Source: Chloroflexales bacterium ZM16-3
GTDB taxonomy: Bacteria; Chloroflexota; Chloroflexia; Chloroflexales; Chloroflexaceae
Direction: 5' to 3'
Assembly (NCBI GenBank): GCA_004138175.2
Contig: RYFE02000038.1
Location: 1-46,448, forward strand
Length of the DNA: 46,448 bases
Under the pieces are notes generated by a model. The model was not told the origin of the DNA, ran no database searches, and saw nothing but the letters and a program-made list of their open reading frames with translations. The position numbers were made by a program, and so were the translations under genes. Of this stretch, positions 25,310 to 32,850 are shown piece by piece (the stretch's first letter is position 1; every line of letters begins with the position of its first letter).

Positions 25310-25984
25310 TCAAGAGTTATCTGTGACGACCGTCGCCCGCAACGCCGTCAGGGCGGCCAGCACCTCATCGCGGGGCAGACCGCCGGCCTCCAGATCAGCA
25401 TCATCGCGGTCGAGCAGCCCCTCGTAGAAGGACACCCCGGCCCCGATCAGCCCAGCGTCGGTAGGACGCTCATCTAGCAGAACCGCCAGCACATCTTCGG
25501 CGTGGGCGTAGCGGCCCGCGCGGGCGAGCAGGGTGAAGAGGGCGGCGCGGGTCTTCGCCGGCAGCTCATAGTCGCTTAGCATGCCAAGCAGTTCGTCGCG
25601 GGGCGGAGCATACTCGGGAAGGGGCTGGTCACTGGCGAGGTCGCACTCAAGCAGCAGCTGGAGGGACAGCATCGCCCTGGGGGTCGCATCGTCTGGCTGG
25701 CCCTGCTCTTGGAGGATCACCGCCTCGCTGTAGAGCAGCGACGCCACAAAGGCCCCCGTCTCACGCCAGGAGCCATTCGTCTCACCGAAGCGCACCAGCG
25801 CCAGGATCTGGCTGTCGGAGAGGGCCGCCACGGCATCTGAGCCGAGGCCAAGCCGCTCGCGGTAAGCGTTATCGATCGCGATCAGCGCCAGGGGATACTG
25901 GCCGCGCCGGCGCATCCCCAGGATGTAGGCGTAGATCTGGCCGAACTGCCGGATCATCCGCATGATGTAGTCGTCACGAAACAT
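25310..25984 (-). CDS. DUF6483 family protein
   Basis: 224 residues, soluble, mostly helical, with the opening M-F-R-D-D-Y-I-M-R-M-I-R-Q-F that I associate with the DUF6483 family. Tetratricopeptide-like helices may be present in the second half (A-L-F-T-L-L-A-R-A-G-R-Y-A-H-A-E-D-V-L). Function unknown. A good -35 box and an inverted repeat overlap its promoter, and the ATG lies at the expected transcription start (see 25988-26019), so expression is likely leaderless and regulated. Confidence 0.7.
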   Translation of the reverse strand: MFRDDYIMRMIRQFGQIYAYILGMRRRGQYPLALIAIDNAYRERLGLGSDAVAALSDSQILALVRFGETNGSWRETGAFVASLLYSEAVILQEQGQPDDATPRAMLSLQLLLECDLASDQPLPEYAPPRDELLGMLSDYELPAKTRAALFTLLARAGRYAHAEDVLAVLLDERPTDAGLIGAGVSFYEGLLDRDDADLEAGGLPRDEVLAALTALRATVVTDNS

Positions 25985-25987
25985 AGA

Positions 25988-26019
25988 GACACCCTACCGC
26001 ATTGGCGATAGGGTGTCAA
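25988..26019 (-). promoter_or_regulatory. Promoter with overlapping 9-bp inverted repeat before the DUF6483 gene
   Basis: On the minus strand TTGACA (26014-26019) is followed 17 bases later by TAGGGT (25991-25996); the ATG at 25984 comes six bases after that box. GACACCCTA (25988-25996) and its complement TAGGGTGTC (26009-26017) form a dyad that spans both boxes. This could be an operator for a repressor, or the terminator stem of the upstream 65-aa gene. Confidence 0.5.
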
Positions 26020-26045
26020 CCAATCTGATGAGCGCTGTGGGAGCC

Positions 26046-26243
26046 TTACATCCGTCGTCGGCGCAACTGCCAGCGCCAGATCACCATCCGCTCAGAGGAT
26101 CCATCAGCCCCATCCTCATTGTCGAACAGCGCCATGTCGCCGGCGACACGGGCGTTCGTGCGGATCGTCGGTCGCGTGCTGATCGGGTCCGTCGCCATGT
26201 GTCGTTCGCGGCGCGCCTGCAACTCCTTGAGCGACTCGTGCAT
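26046..26243 (-). CDS. Small hypothetical protein (65 aa)
   Basis: The start ATG at 26243 is preceded by a near-ideal GAGGAGG five bases upstream, which is stronger than most sites in the window and argues that this is a real gene. The product is hydrophilic: a basic N-terminus (L-K-E-L-Q-A-R-R-E-R-H), an acidic centre (D-N-E-D-G-A-D) and a very basic end (W-R-W-Q-L-R-R-R-R-M). No family is recognised. It lies 61 bases upstream of the DUF6483 gene on the same strand. Confidence 0.6.
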   Translation of the reverse strand: MHESLKELQARRERHMATDPISTRPTIRTNARVAGDMALFDNEDGADGSSERMVIWRWQLRRRRM

Positions 26244-26362
26244 CGGTGCCTCCTCATAAACATAAATAAGTGCGTCGATCCATGCATCTAAACGCGCTCA
26301 TGGTGCCTTCCGGGCACAGTTAGAGGAAGGTGAAAATAGTGTTATCTGATGCGTACGTGAGA

Positions 26363-26379
26363 GGCTGGTATGCCCAGCC
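26363..26379. terminator. Short hairpin after the HPr-kinase-like gene
   Basis: GGCTGG-TATGC-CCAGCC lies just beyond the stop codon of the minus-strand gene ending at 26381. A second stem (GTGCC-TTCCG-GGCAC) lies at about 26302-26316. Either may end transcription; neither has a T-run. The remaining bases to 26244 show nothing else. Confidence 0.4.
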
Positions 26380-26380
26380 G

Positions 26381-27136
26381 CTATGTCACATGTTCGATCA
26401 GGGCCGCAGCCATCTCCAGATCCCCACCGCTATGTAGCCGATAGGCAGCCCGCACCGCCCTCGCCGCCTCGTCCAGCCCAACGACATCCGCCGCTGGCTG
26501 CGGGATGATCTGGCTGGCCCGGCCCGCGCCCCGCTCTAGCAGGCAGACCGTCACCGGCCCCGTGCAGCTCAGCAGATCGCCGCCCGCCCCATCGCCCCAG
26601 ATCCGTAGATCGCCCGCGCCGTCGCTGATATGGACGATGTTACGGGCCAGTAACCGTAGCCCGCGCGCCGCGCAGGCGGCCAGAAGCGGATCACCGGTCG
26701 CGCCGATCAGCAGCACCCCTCGCCCGTTGAGCTCCAGGGCCGCCGCCTGAACCGGTACCCGGCCATGCCCGCGGGCCAGCAGCGCACCCAGTTCCCAGAT
26801 CGCCCTGATCGCATCGCCGAGCGGCTCGGCAGGCAGACAGGCCATGCCGTAGCCCCGCTCGGTCTGGGCCATCAGCAGGCGCGGGCCATCCCCAGCTAGG
26901 GCCGTCTGCCCGTGACGGAACAGACGCATCCCGCCGATCTGCTCGTGAGCCTCGCCCAGCAGCACGTCGATCTGGAGCGTCGGCACCGGCGCGATTAGCG
27001 CAGGCGGCAGATGCGCCCAGCCGCCGAGGGGCTGCTCCCAGTCAAGTACGTCGCTGAGCGCCCGGCTGTTCGTGCGCAGCTCCAGCGGCAGGCCGAGCAG
27101 CGGCAGCCAGTGCGTGTGCTCCAGCGGGCTAGTCAT
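26381..27136 (-). CDS. HPr-kinase-like protein with degraded P-loop
   Basis: 251 residues. The second half follows the HPr kinase/phosphorylase-like ATPase pattern (V-Q-A-A-A-L-E-L-N-G-R-G-V-L-L-I-G-A-T-G-D-P-L-L-A-A-...), with the glycine turn in the expected place. The Walker A lysine and Ser/Thr are replaced: G-A-T-G-D-P-L-L instead of G-x-S-G-x-G-K-S/T. ATP binding is therefore doubtful. AAGGAGC seven bases before ATG 27136 supports the start. The start overlaps two short upstream frames (see 27129-27176). I infer a non-catalytic relative; the cellular role is unknown. Confidence 0.55.
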   Translation of the reverse strand: MTSPLEHTHWLPLLGLPLELRTNSRALSDVLDWEQPLGGWAHLPPALIAPVPTLQIDVLLGEAHEQIGGMRLFRHGQTALAGDGPRLLMAQTERGYGMACLPAEPLGDAIRAIWELGALLARGHGRVPVQAAALELNGRGVLLIGATGDPLLAACAARGLRLLARNIVHISDGAGDLRIWGDGAGGDLLSCTGPVTVCLLERGAGRASQIIPQPAADVVGLDEAARAVRAAYRLHSGGDLEMAAALIEHVT

Positions 27137-27176
27137 CGATCAGCTCCTTCTGCCCTGATATCAGCTGAGTTGGCAT
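27129..27176 (-). CDS. Possible 15-aa leader peptide overlapping the HPr-kinase-like start
   Basis: ATG 27176 has a perfect AGGAGG five bases upstream and encodes M-P-T-Q-L-I-S-G-Q-K-E-L-I-D-D, ending in a TAG that overlaps the first codons of the gene at 27136. In another frame, an ATG at 27240 opens a 35-codon frame whose TGA overlaps the same start as ATGA, the classical coupling arrangement, but it lacks a ribosome binding site. Only one of the two is likely to be translated. This may be a coupling leader, or chance. Confidence 0.35.
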   Translation of the reverse strand: MPTQLISGQKELIDD

Positions 27177-27316
27177 ACAAACCTCCTGTGTAGCCTGAAT
27201 GATACGTCATCTTACCGATGGGCTTCGGCTGATACGCCATGGTATAATAGTAATTCCAAAATGCACTAGATAATCTCACAATGCCCTGAGGCCACGCGCG
27301 CCGGGGTCTAGCCTGA

Positions 27317-29005
27317 TTGGTTCTTGTGGAATACCAGCCGAATGTCAAAAATATCACGGGTGAGGGCGGACTGATCAGCGCCGTCCGCGCCGACAGTATC
27401 GCCGCCGACCTGGGTATCCAGCCTGGCGACACCCTCGTCGCCGTGGGTGGGCTGCGCCTGCGCGATGTGATCGACTACCGCTTCAGCATCGCCGAGGAGC
27501 GGATCGAGGTGCTGGTGCGCTCATCCGCCGGCATCGAGACGATCTACGAGATCGAGAAGGATCCCGACGAAGATCTGGGCGTGGACTTTGACGAGCCGCT
27601 CTTTGATCGGCTGCGCACCTGCAATAATAAGTGCCCCTTCTGCTTCCTCACCCAGATGCCGCGGGGCTTTCGCAAGACGCTCTACCTGAAGGATGACGAC
27701 TACCGCCTCTCGTTCATCTACAGTAACTTTGTTACCTTCACCAATCTGACCGAGGACGACTGGCAGCGCATCGAGGCGCAGCACCTCTCGCCGATGAACA
27801 TCAGCGTCCACGCCACCGACCCGGCCTGGCGCGCAGTTATGCTTGGCAAGCGCGATGTCCCCGATGTGCGCGAGCAGATCCGCCGCCTCGGCGATATGGG
27901 CGTCTCCGTCCATACCCAGATCGTGGCCTGCCCCGGCGTGAATGATGGCGACGTGCTGCGCCAGAGCATCGCAGACCTGGCCGCGCTCTACCCGGTCGTC
28001 CAGTCGATTGCGGTGGTGCCTGTTGGCCTGACCAAGTACCGCTTCGAGGGCAAAGCCCCCAAGTCTATCCGCGCCGCCATTGAGATCCACGAGACGCCGG
28101 AGTGGATCGACACGAACTGGGAGCGGCAGCCTTTGTGGGATTCAGGAGTCGGGGGGCAGGAGTCGGGAGTCGGGGATCCGATCCCGCTCATCGCATCTCC
28201 ACCTGCTCCCCTGACTCCCGACTCCCGACTCCCGACTCCCGACTCCCGACTCCCGATGACTCCCGACTCCCGACTCCCGACTCCCGACTGCCGACTCCCG
28301 ACTCCCGACTCCCGACTCCCGACTCCCGACTCCCAGCACGACCCGGCCCTCGGCTTCTGCTCGCGCCTGGGCGCGGCTACCGATGTGCCACTGCGCTGCT
28401 ACACCGGCGAGGAGTCGGCCCAGGTGCTCGACCTGATCCTGGGCTACAGCCAGACATACCAGCGCGAGCACGGGCTGAGCCTGGTCTACCCCAGCGATGA
28501 GTTCTACATCCTGGCCGGCCGCGAGACGCCCCCGGCCGACTTCTACGATGATATGCCGCAGTACTCCAACGGCGTCGGCATGGTGCGCGACTTTCTGGAC
28601 GGCTGGGCGAAGGCCAAGCGGCGTCTGCCCGCGCGCATCCCCCACCCGGCCACGGTGGCCCTCGTCTGCGGAACCCTTGTCGGCCCGCTGATGGGGCAGG
28701 TGGCCGCCCGGCTAAACAAGATCGAGGGGCTAGAGGTGCGGGTGCTGCCGGTGGTTAACCAGTTCTTCGGCGACACAGTCACGGTCAGCGGGCTGCTGAC
28801 CGCGCAGGATCTCATCCCTGCCCTGCGAGCGAGCGGCTGCACGCGCGCGATCTTGCCCAGGGTCATGTTCGACTACCAGGGCACGCGGACGATTGATGAC
28901 CAGAGCCCACAGCAGATCGCTGAGGCAGCCGGTGTTGCCGTGGCACTGGCCGGCGACCCGGCCGAGCTCGCACGCTACGTGCGCGCCCTGGGTCATGCCA
29001 GATAA
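27317..29005 (+). CDS. DUF512 family radical SAM protein with N-terminal PDZ-like domain
   Basis: 562 residues. A PDZ-like domain (about 15-75) precedes a radical SAM segment with C102-x3-C106-x2-C109 (T-C-N-N-K-C-P-F-C-F), then the DUF512 domain (Y-P-S-D-E-F-Y-I-L-A-G ... Y-S-N-G-V-G-M-V-R-D-F). The reaction is unknown. The protein is about 100 residues longer than usual because a heptamer-repeat block (roughly residues 275-340) lies between the barrel and the C-terminal domain. The start is TTG 27317 or GTG 27326; neither has a strong ribosome binding site. A TATAAT at 27243-27248 may be its -10 box. Confidence 0.85.
   Translation: MVLVEYQPNVKNITGEGGLISAVRADSIAADLGIQPGDTLVAVGGLRLRDVIDYRFSIAEERIEVLVRSSAGIETIYEIEKDPDEDLGVDFDEPLFDRLRTCNNKCPFCFLTQMPRGFRKTLYLKDDDYRLSFIYSNFVTFTNLTEDDWQRIEAQHLSPMNISVHATDPAWRAVMLGKRDVPDVREQIRRLGDMGVSVHTQIVACPGVNDGDVLRQSIADLAALYPVVQSIAVVPVGLTKYRFEGKAPKSIRAAIEIHETPEWIDTNWERQPLWDSGVGGQESGVGDPIPLIASPPAPLTPDSRLPTPDSRLPMTPDSRLPTPDCRLPTPDSRLPTPDSQHDPALGFCSRLGAATDVPLRCYTGEESAQVLDLILGYSQTYQREHGLSLVYPSDEFYILAGRETPPADFYDDMPQYSNGVGMVRDFLDGWAKAKRRLPARIPHPATVALVCGTLVGPLMGQVAARLNKIEGLEVRVLPVVNQFFGDTVTVSGLLTAQDLIPALRASGCTRAILPRVMFDYQGTRTIDDQSPQQIAEAAGVAVALAGDPAELARYVRALGHAR
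28142..28334. repeat. GACTCCC heptamer array (17 units) with inverted copies, inside the DUF512 gene
   Basis: 28213-28334 holds six perfect GACTCCC units, a GAT, four more, one variant (GACTGCC) and six more. Upstream (about 28142-28174) the inverted unit GGGAGTC occurs three times in degenerate form. The block encodes D-S-R-L-P-T-P repeats and, in the inverted part, E-S-G-V-G. It is the same unit as at 8535-8611 in an unrelated gene 20 kb away. Confidence 0.95.
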
Positions 29006-29072
29006 ATTGCAGATTGCACATTGCACATTGAGGGGGAGACGATGCAATCAGCCAATCTGCAATCTGCAATCA
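29005..29072. repeat. ATTGCAG-type heptamer repeat with inverted copies between DUF512 and HD-GYP genes
   Basis: AATTGCAGATTGCACATTG (from about 29005) is followed by a short spacer and CAATCTGCAATCTGCAATC (about 29053-29071), built from the 7-base unit CAATCTG and its complement. A related repeat lies inside the hybrid kinase gene at 35984-36045. Confidence 0.75.
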
Positions 29073-29089
29073 GATCAGAGGGGGCACCT

Positions 29090-30769
29090 ATGACAGCCCA
29101 GCAGACCCGTCTCCAGCAATATGTGGAGGTCATTCAGCAGGCGAACCAGATCGCCGCGACCACAGAGCTCGACGACCTGCTCGATAAGATGCTCGGCCTG
29201 CTCATCAGCGTGACCCAGGCCGAGGCCGGCACGCTCTATCTCTATGACGCGGCGACCCACGAGCTGGAGTTTAAGGTGGTGCATGGCAACACCGCCAGCG
29301 GACTCCTGGCGGGGGCGCGGATCAGCGCCGACCGGGGGGTGGCTGGCCAAGTCCTGCGCAGCGCCGAGCCCCTTTTCATCGACGATGTGGCCAACGACCC
29401 GCGCTGGGATCGGGCCACCGGCGAGCTGACCGGCATGCGCCTGCGCACCATGTACTGCCTCCCGCTTATGTTGCGCGGCCAGCCGCTCGGCGTCGTTCAG
29501 GTGTTTAACCTGCCCCTCGACACCTGCGACGACCCGGATGAGCTGGCGCTGATTGGGCTGCTCTGCTCGCGCCTGGTGACTGAGGTGGAGAAGACGCGAC
29601 TGCTTGAGGAGGCCCAGCGGCGGGCCAAGCGCCAGCAGGCTCTGGTTGAGATCATCTCTAATCTCACCACCACCCTCGACAGCGACACGCTCCTGAACCG
29701 GATCATGACCCACGCCTGTGACCTGCTAGGGGTCGAGGCGACCTCGATCTGGCTGCGCGACGCTCAGAGCGGCGACCTGGTGCTGCACATGGCCACCGGC
29801 GAGAAGCGTGAGCATATGCACGCCAGCCGCGTTCCCTCTGGCCACGGGATCATCGGCCATGTGGTGGACACCGGCGAGACGGTGGTGGTGAACGATGTCA
29901 CCCAGGACAATCGCTTCTACCGCAACATCGACGCGCAGAGCGGGTTCCATACTCGGGCCATCCTCTGCGTGCCAATGCGCGCGCCCAAGATCATCCTCAG
30001 CGGCGAGCGCGGCGAGGTGGAGGAGCAGGTGATCGGCGGCGCCCAGGCGCTCAACCCCTTTAGCAAACGCGCCTTCTCGCAGGACGACATCAGCCTGTTC
30101 GAGTCGCTGGCGAGCCAGGCCGCCACGGTGATTCGGCTGGCCCGGCTCTACGAGGAGACGGACAGACTCTTCACGCGGATCATCGACGCGATCACCGGGG
30201 CGATCGACCTGAAGGACCCCTATACGCGCGGCCACAGCCAGCGGGTAAGCGACTTCTCGGTGGGGATCGCCCAGGAGCTCGGGCTGTCGAAGCAGGATGT
30301 CTACCGGGTGCGTATCGCCAGCAAGCTCCACGACGTGGGGAAGATCCGTATCCCTGACCGCATCCTCAAGAAGCGTAAGGGGCTCACCGAGACCGAGTTT
30401 CGCCAGATGCGGCAGCACCCCACCTATGGGCTGGAGTTTCTGCGTGAGAACGGCCTGCTTAGCCTGGAGCTGCTGGAGAACTCGTGGCAGGCGCTCTCGC
30501 AGCACCACGAGCGGCTCGACGGGCGCGGCTACCCCTCCGGCCTCAAGGGCGATGAGATCACGCTGATCGGCAGGATCGTCGCCGTCGCCGATGTGTTTGA
30601 CGCAATCACCAGCCACCGGCCCTACCGCCCGGCCCGCACCGCCGATCAGGCGATCACCATCCTGCGCTCGGCCGTCGGCGCAGAGTTTGATCCAGAGTGC
30701 GTCGAGGCGCTGGTGCGCGCCCGCGAGGGAGGGAATGTCAAGACCCAGGATGAGCGCAGCGGCGCGTAG
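29090..30769 (+). CDS. GAF-GAF-HD-GYP domain protein (probable c-di-GMP phosphodiesterase)
   Basis: 559 residues from ATG 29090 (GAGGGGG about seven bases upstream; an earlier ATG at 29021 lies in repeat DNA). Two GAF domains (about 20-180 and 190-355) precede an HD-GYP domain with H414-D415 (K-L-H-D-V-G-K-I), R-x-H-P-x-x-G and H-H-E-R-L-D-G-R-G-Y-P. Family members hydrolyse the second messenger c-di-GMP. The GYP triad is present (G-R-G-Y-P), so activity is likely. An insert of about 20 residues in the second GAF (S-G-E-R-G-E-V-E-E-Q) is unusual. No diguanylate cyclase lies in the window. Confidence 0.9.
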   Translation: MTAQQTRLQQYVEVIQQANQIAATTELDDLLDKMLGLLISVTQAEAGTLYLYDAATHELEFKVVHGNTASGLLAGARISADRGVAGQVLRSAEPLFIDDVANDPRWDRATGELTGMRLRTMYCLPLMLRGQPLGVVQVFNLPLDTCDDPDELALIGLLCSRLVTEVEKTRLLEEAQRRAKRQQALVEIISNLTTTLDSDTLLNRIMTHACDLLGVEATSIWLRDAQSGDLVLHMATGEKREHMHASRVPSGHGIIGHVVDTGETVVVNDVTQDNRFYRNIDAQSGFHTRAILCVPMRAPKIILSGERGEVEEQVIGGAQALNPFSKRAFSQDDISLFESLASQAATVIRLARLYEETDRLFTRIIDAITGAIDLKDPYTRGHSQRVSDFSVGIAQELGLSKQDVYRVRIASKLHDVGKIRIPDRILKKRKGLTETEFRQMRQHPTYGLEFLRENGLLSLELLENSWQALSQHHERLDGRGYPSGLKGDEITLIGRIVAVADVFDAITSHRPYRPARTADQAITILRSAVGAEFDPECVEALVRAREGGNVKTQDERSGA

Positions 30770-30778
30770 AGGCGAGGG

Positions 30779-30810
30779 GCGTAGGGGCGGCTCGCGAGCC
30801 GCCCCTACGC
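30779..30810. terminator. Perfect 32-bp palindrome between convergent genes
   Basis: GCGTAGGGGCGGCTCG and its exact complement form a palindrome without loop, midway between the HD-GYP stop (30769) and the recJ stop (30815). The place and symmetry suit a bidirectional terminator. A second partial copy (GCGTCCCTACGC) follows at once. Confidence 0.6.
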
Positions 30811-30814
30811 GTCC

Positions 30815-32527
30815 CTACGCGCGCCGAAAATCCTTCACGTTCAGCTGGAGCTTACGCGCGCCGTTCCACTCGTTGGCCTCCAGAGTGTAGAGGACATCGA
30901 TACGCGGGTGGCGGCGCAGAGCCTCGGCTAGGTGCCCCAGGCGGAAGGCAATCGCCTCGTAGGGAGGGCCAGCATCCTTACGCAGCACGAGCTTGAGGTG
31001 CTGTCCGTCGGCCCCGCGGGGGCGGGCGTCCACTACCTGCACCCCGGCGCTCATGAGGGTCGGCTGGGGGTTGGCCTGGCCGAACGGCTCTAGCTGGGCC
31101 AGATCTTTCAGCAGATCCCAGCTCAGCTCGTTTAGGCCCACCTCGGCATCCACGCGTAGGTAGGGCTGGAGCATCTCATCGCTCAGCTGCTCGGCGGCGA
31201 TCGCCTGGAGCCGCTCGTCTAGCGCGGGGATGTTCTCGTTGGCGATGCTGAAGCCCGCCGCCGCCGAGTGGCCGCCGAAGCGCTCGAACAGATCCTTGCA
31301 GCTGGTGAGCGCGTCGATGATGCTGAATCCCGGCACCGAGCGGGCCGATCCACGCGAGGTGCCCTCGCCGCGCTCGATCAGCAGCACCGGGCGGCCCCAC
31401 TCCTCGGCCAGCTTGCCGGCCACCAGGCCGACCACCCCGGCCTGAAACTCCTCACCGTCGAGCACCACGATCCGCCGCTGGCTGCGCCCATCGGTCTCGG
31501 CCAGCGCCTTCGCCGCCGCCTGTACCTGCTTCGTCAGCTCCTGGCGGGCCCGGTTGGTCTGGTTTAGCTCGTCGGCCAGCACCTTCGCCTGCGCGTAGCC
31601 GTCGGCCAGAAGCAGCTCGTAGGCCCGCACGGCGTCATCGAGGCGACCGGCTGCATTGATCCGTGGGCCGAGCATAAACCCGATATCTGAGGAACTCACC
31701 TTGCCCAGGGTCAGGCCAGAGACCTCGACCAGGGCGCGCAGGCCGGGGCGCTTGGTGGCGTTCAGGGCGTCGAGGCCAAACTTCACCAGCACGCGGTTCT
31801 CACCGTCCAGCGGCCCCATATCCGTCACCGTGCCGAGGGCCACCACGTCGAGCAGGTCGCGCCCGCGCAGCTCGCCGAGCCGCTGGCCACGCTTGACGAG
31901 CGCCTGCACGAGCTTGAAGGCGATGCCGACGCCCACCAGCTGCTTGTAGGGGTAGGCGCAGCCGGGCTGCTTGGGGTTGATGATGGCGAGGGCGGCGGGC
32001 AGCTCGGCTGGCGGGTGGTGGTGGTCGGTGACGATCACGTCTAGGCCGAGGGCCATGGCCTGGGCCACCTCGGCCACATTGCTGATCCCGCAGTCCACAG
32101 TGATCAGCAGGCGCACGCCATCCTCGGCGAGCTTCTCGATCGCCAGGTTGTTTAGGCCATAGCCCTCGCGGGTGCGGTGGGGGATGTAGGGCCGGATCTT
32201 CCCACCCATGGCCGTGATCGCCTGGACGAGCAGCGTCACCGCAGTGACCCCGTCGGTGTCGAAGTCGCCGTAGACAGCCATGGGCTCGCCCTCGGCGATG
32301 GCGCTGGCGATGCGGGCGCTAGCCTCGGGCATGCCCTTCATGAGCATCGGGTCGTGCAGGCCGCCGCGATAGTCGGCCTCCATAAATGCCCGCACCGTGT
32401 CCGGCTCGCGCAGCTGGCGCTGGTAGAGCAAAGTCGCCAGCAGAGGGCTACATCCGAGGCGGCGGGCGAGATCGGCGGGGGCGGCGGGCATCAGATCCCA
32501 GCGCTTGCGGCGTGCGGACATGGGCAT
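30815..32527 (-). CDS. recJ: Single-stranded-DNA-specific exonuclease RecJ
   Basis: 570 residues from ATG 32527: DHH domain with G-D-F-D-T-D-G-V (87-94; D88, D90, D92), V-D-C-G near 145, D168-H169-H170 (T-D-H-H-H-P), then DHHA1 with G-x-x-F-G-G-H-S-A-A-A-G-F and an OB-like C-terminus. RecJ degrades single-stranded DNA 5' to 3' in recombination and mismatch repair. The frame is open further upstream with an ATG at 32578 behind GGAGG, but a consensus promoter overlaps that ATG (see 32577-32604), so its transcript would begin inside the longer frame; 32527 or 32521 is preferred. Confidence 0.92.
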   Translation of the reverse strand: MPMSARRKRWDLMPAAPADLARRLGCSPLLATLLYQRQLREPDTVRAFMEADYRGGLHDPMLMKGMPEASARIASAIAEGEPMAVYGDFDTDGVTAVTLLVQAITAMGGKIRPYIPHRTREGYGLNNLAIEKLAEDGVRLLITVDCGISNVAEVAQAMALGLDVIVTDHHHPPAELPAALAIINPKQPGCAYPYKQLVGVGIAFKLVQALVKRGQRLGELRGRDLLDVVALGTVTDMGPLDGENRVLVKFGLDALNATKRPGLRALVEVSGLTLGKVSSSDIGFMLGPRINAAGRLDDAVRAYELLLADGYAQAKVLADELNQTNRARQELTKQVQAAAKALAETDGRSQRRIVVLDGEEFQAGVVGLVAGKLAEEWGRPVLLIERGEGTSRGSARSVPGFSIIDALTSCKDLFERFGGHSAAAGFSIANENIPALDERLQAIAAEQLSDEMLQPYLRVDAEVGLNELSWDLLKDLAQLEPFGQANPQPTLMSAGVQVVDARPRGADGQHLKLVLRKDAGPPYEAIAFRLGHLAEALRRHPRIDVLYTLEANEWNGARKLQLNVKDFRRA

Positions 32528-32576
32528 CGGGGGTCTCTTCTGGCTATGGCCGGATTCCGTATGCGTACCAACGGGC

Positions 32577-32604
32577 ATTATAGAGCCTCCGGGGTGCGTG
32601 TCAA
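32577..32604 (-). promoter_or_regulatory. Consensus sigma-70 promoter of recJ
   Basis: On the minus strand a perfect TTGACA (32599-32604) stands 16 bases from a perfect TATAAT (32577-32582). Transcription should start near 32570, about 43 bases before ATG 32527. This is the best -35/-10 match in the window. Confidence 0.7.
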
Positions 32605-32617
32605 CAGCGGGTGATTC

Positions 32618-32731
32618 GCAATAGAGCATACGTAACGCTGTCACCCTGAGCGAAGCGAAGGGTCCCGGCCGGGATTCTTCGCTTCGCTCAGAATGACAGG
32701 ACGCCTCACAGCGTTACTTCTGCGGTATTGC
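32618..32731. mobile_element. MITE-like element, copy 3 (diverged, 114 bp)
   Basis: The right end is intact (GTTACTTCTGCGGTATTGC) but the left end is decayed (GCAATAGAGCATACGTAACG). The core CTGAGCGAAGCGAAGGGTCCCGGCCGGGATTC follows the pattern of copies 1 and 2 with changes in the stems. The flanks GGTGATTC and GACGATTC match at 6 of 8 positions, consistent with an old target duplication. It lies between recJ and the PotD-like gene. Confidence 0.75.
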
Positions 32732-32850
32732 GACGATTCCTACCACATATACCGCAGTAGCATAGGAAGAGGGTTCGCATCGTTTTATGTTCCACAGCCC
32801 ACAGGTTACGTCCCCCTGCTATAGTTAGGGCGACATGAGGTATGATCGCC

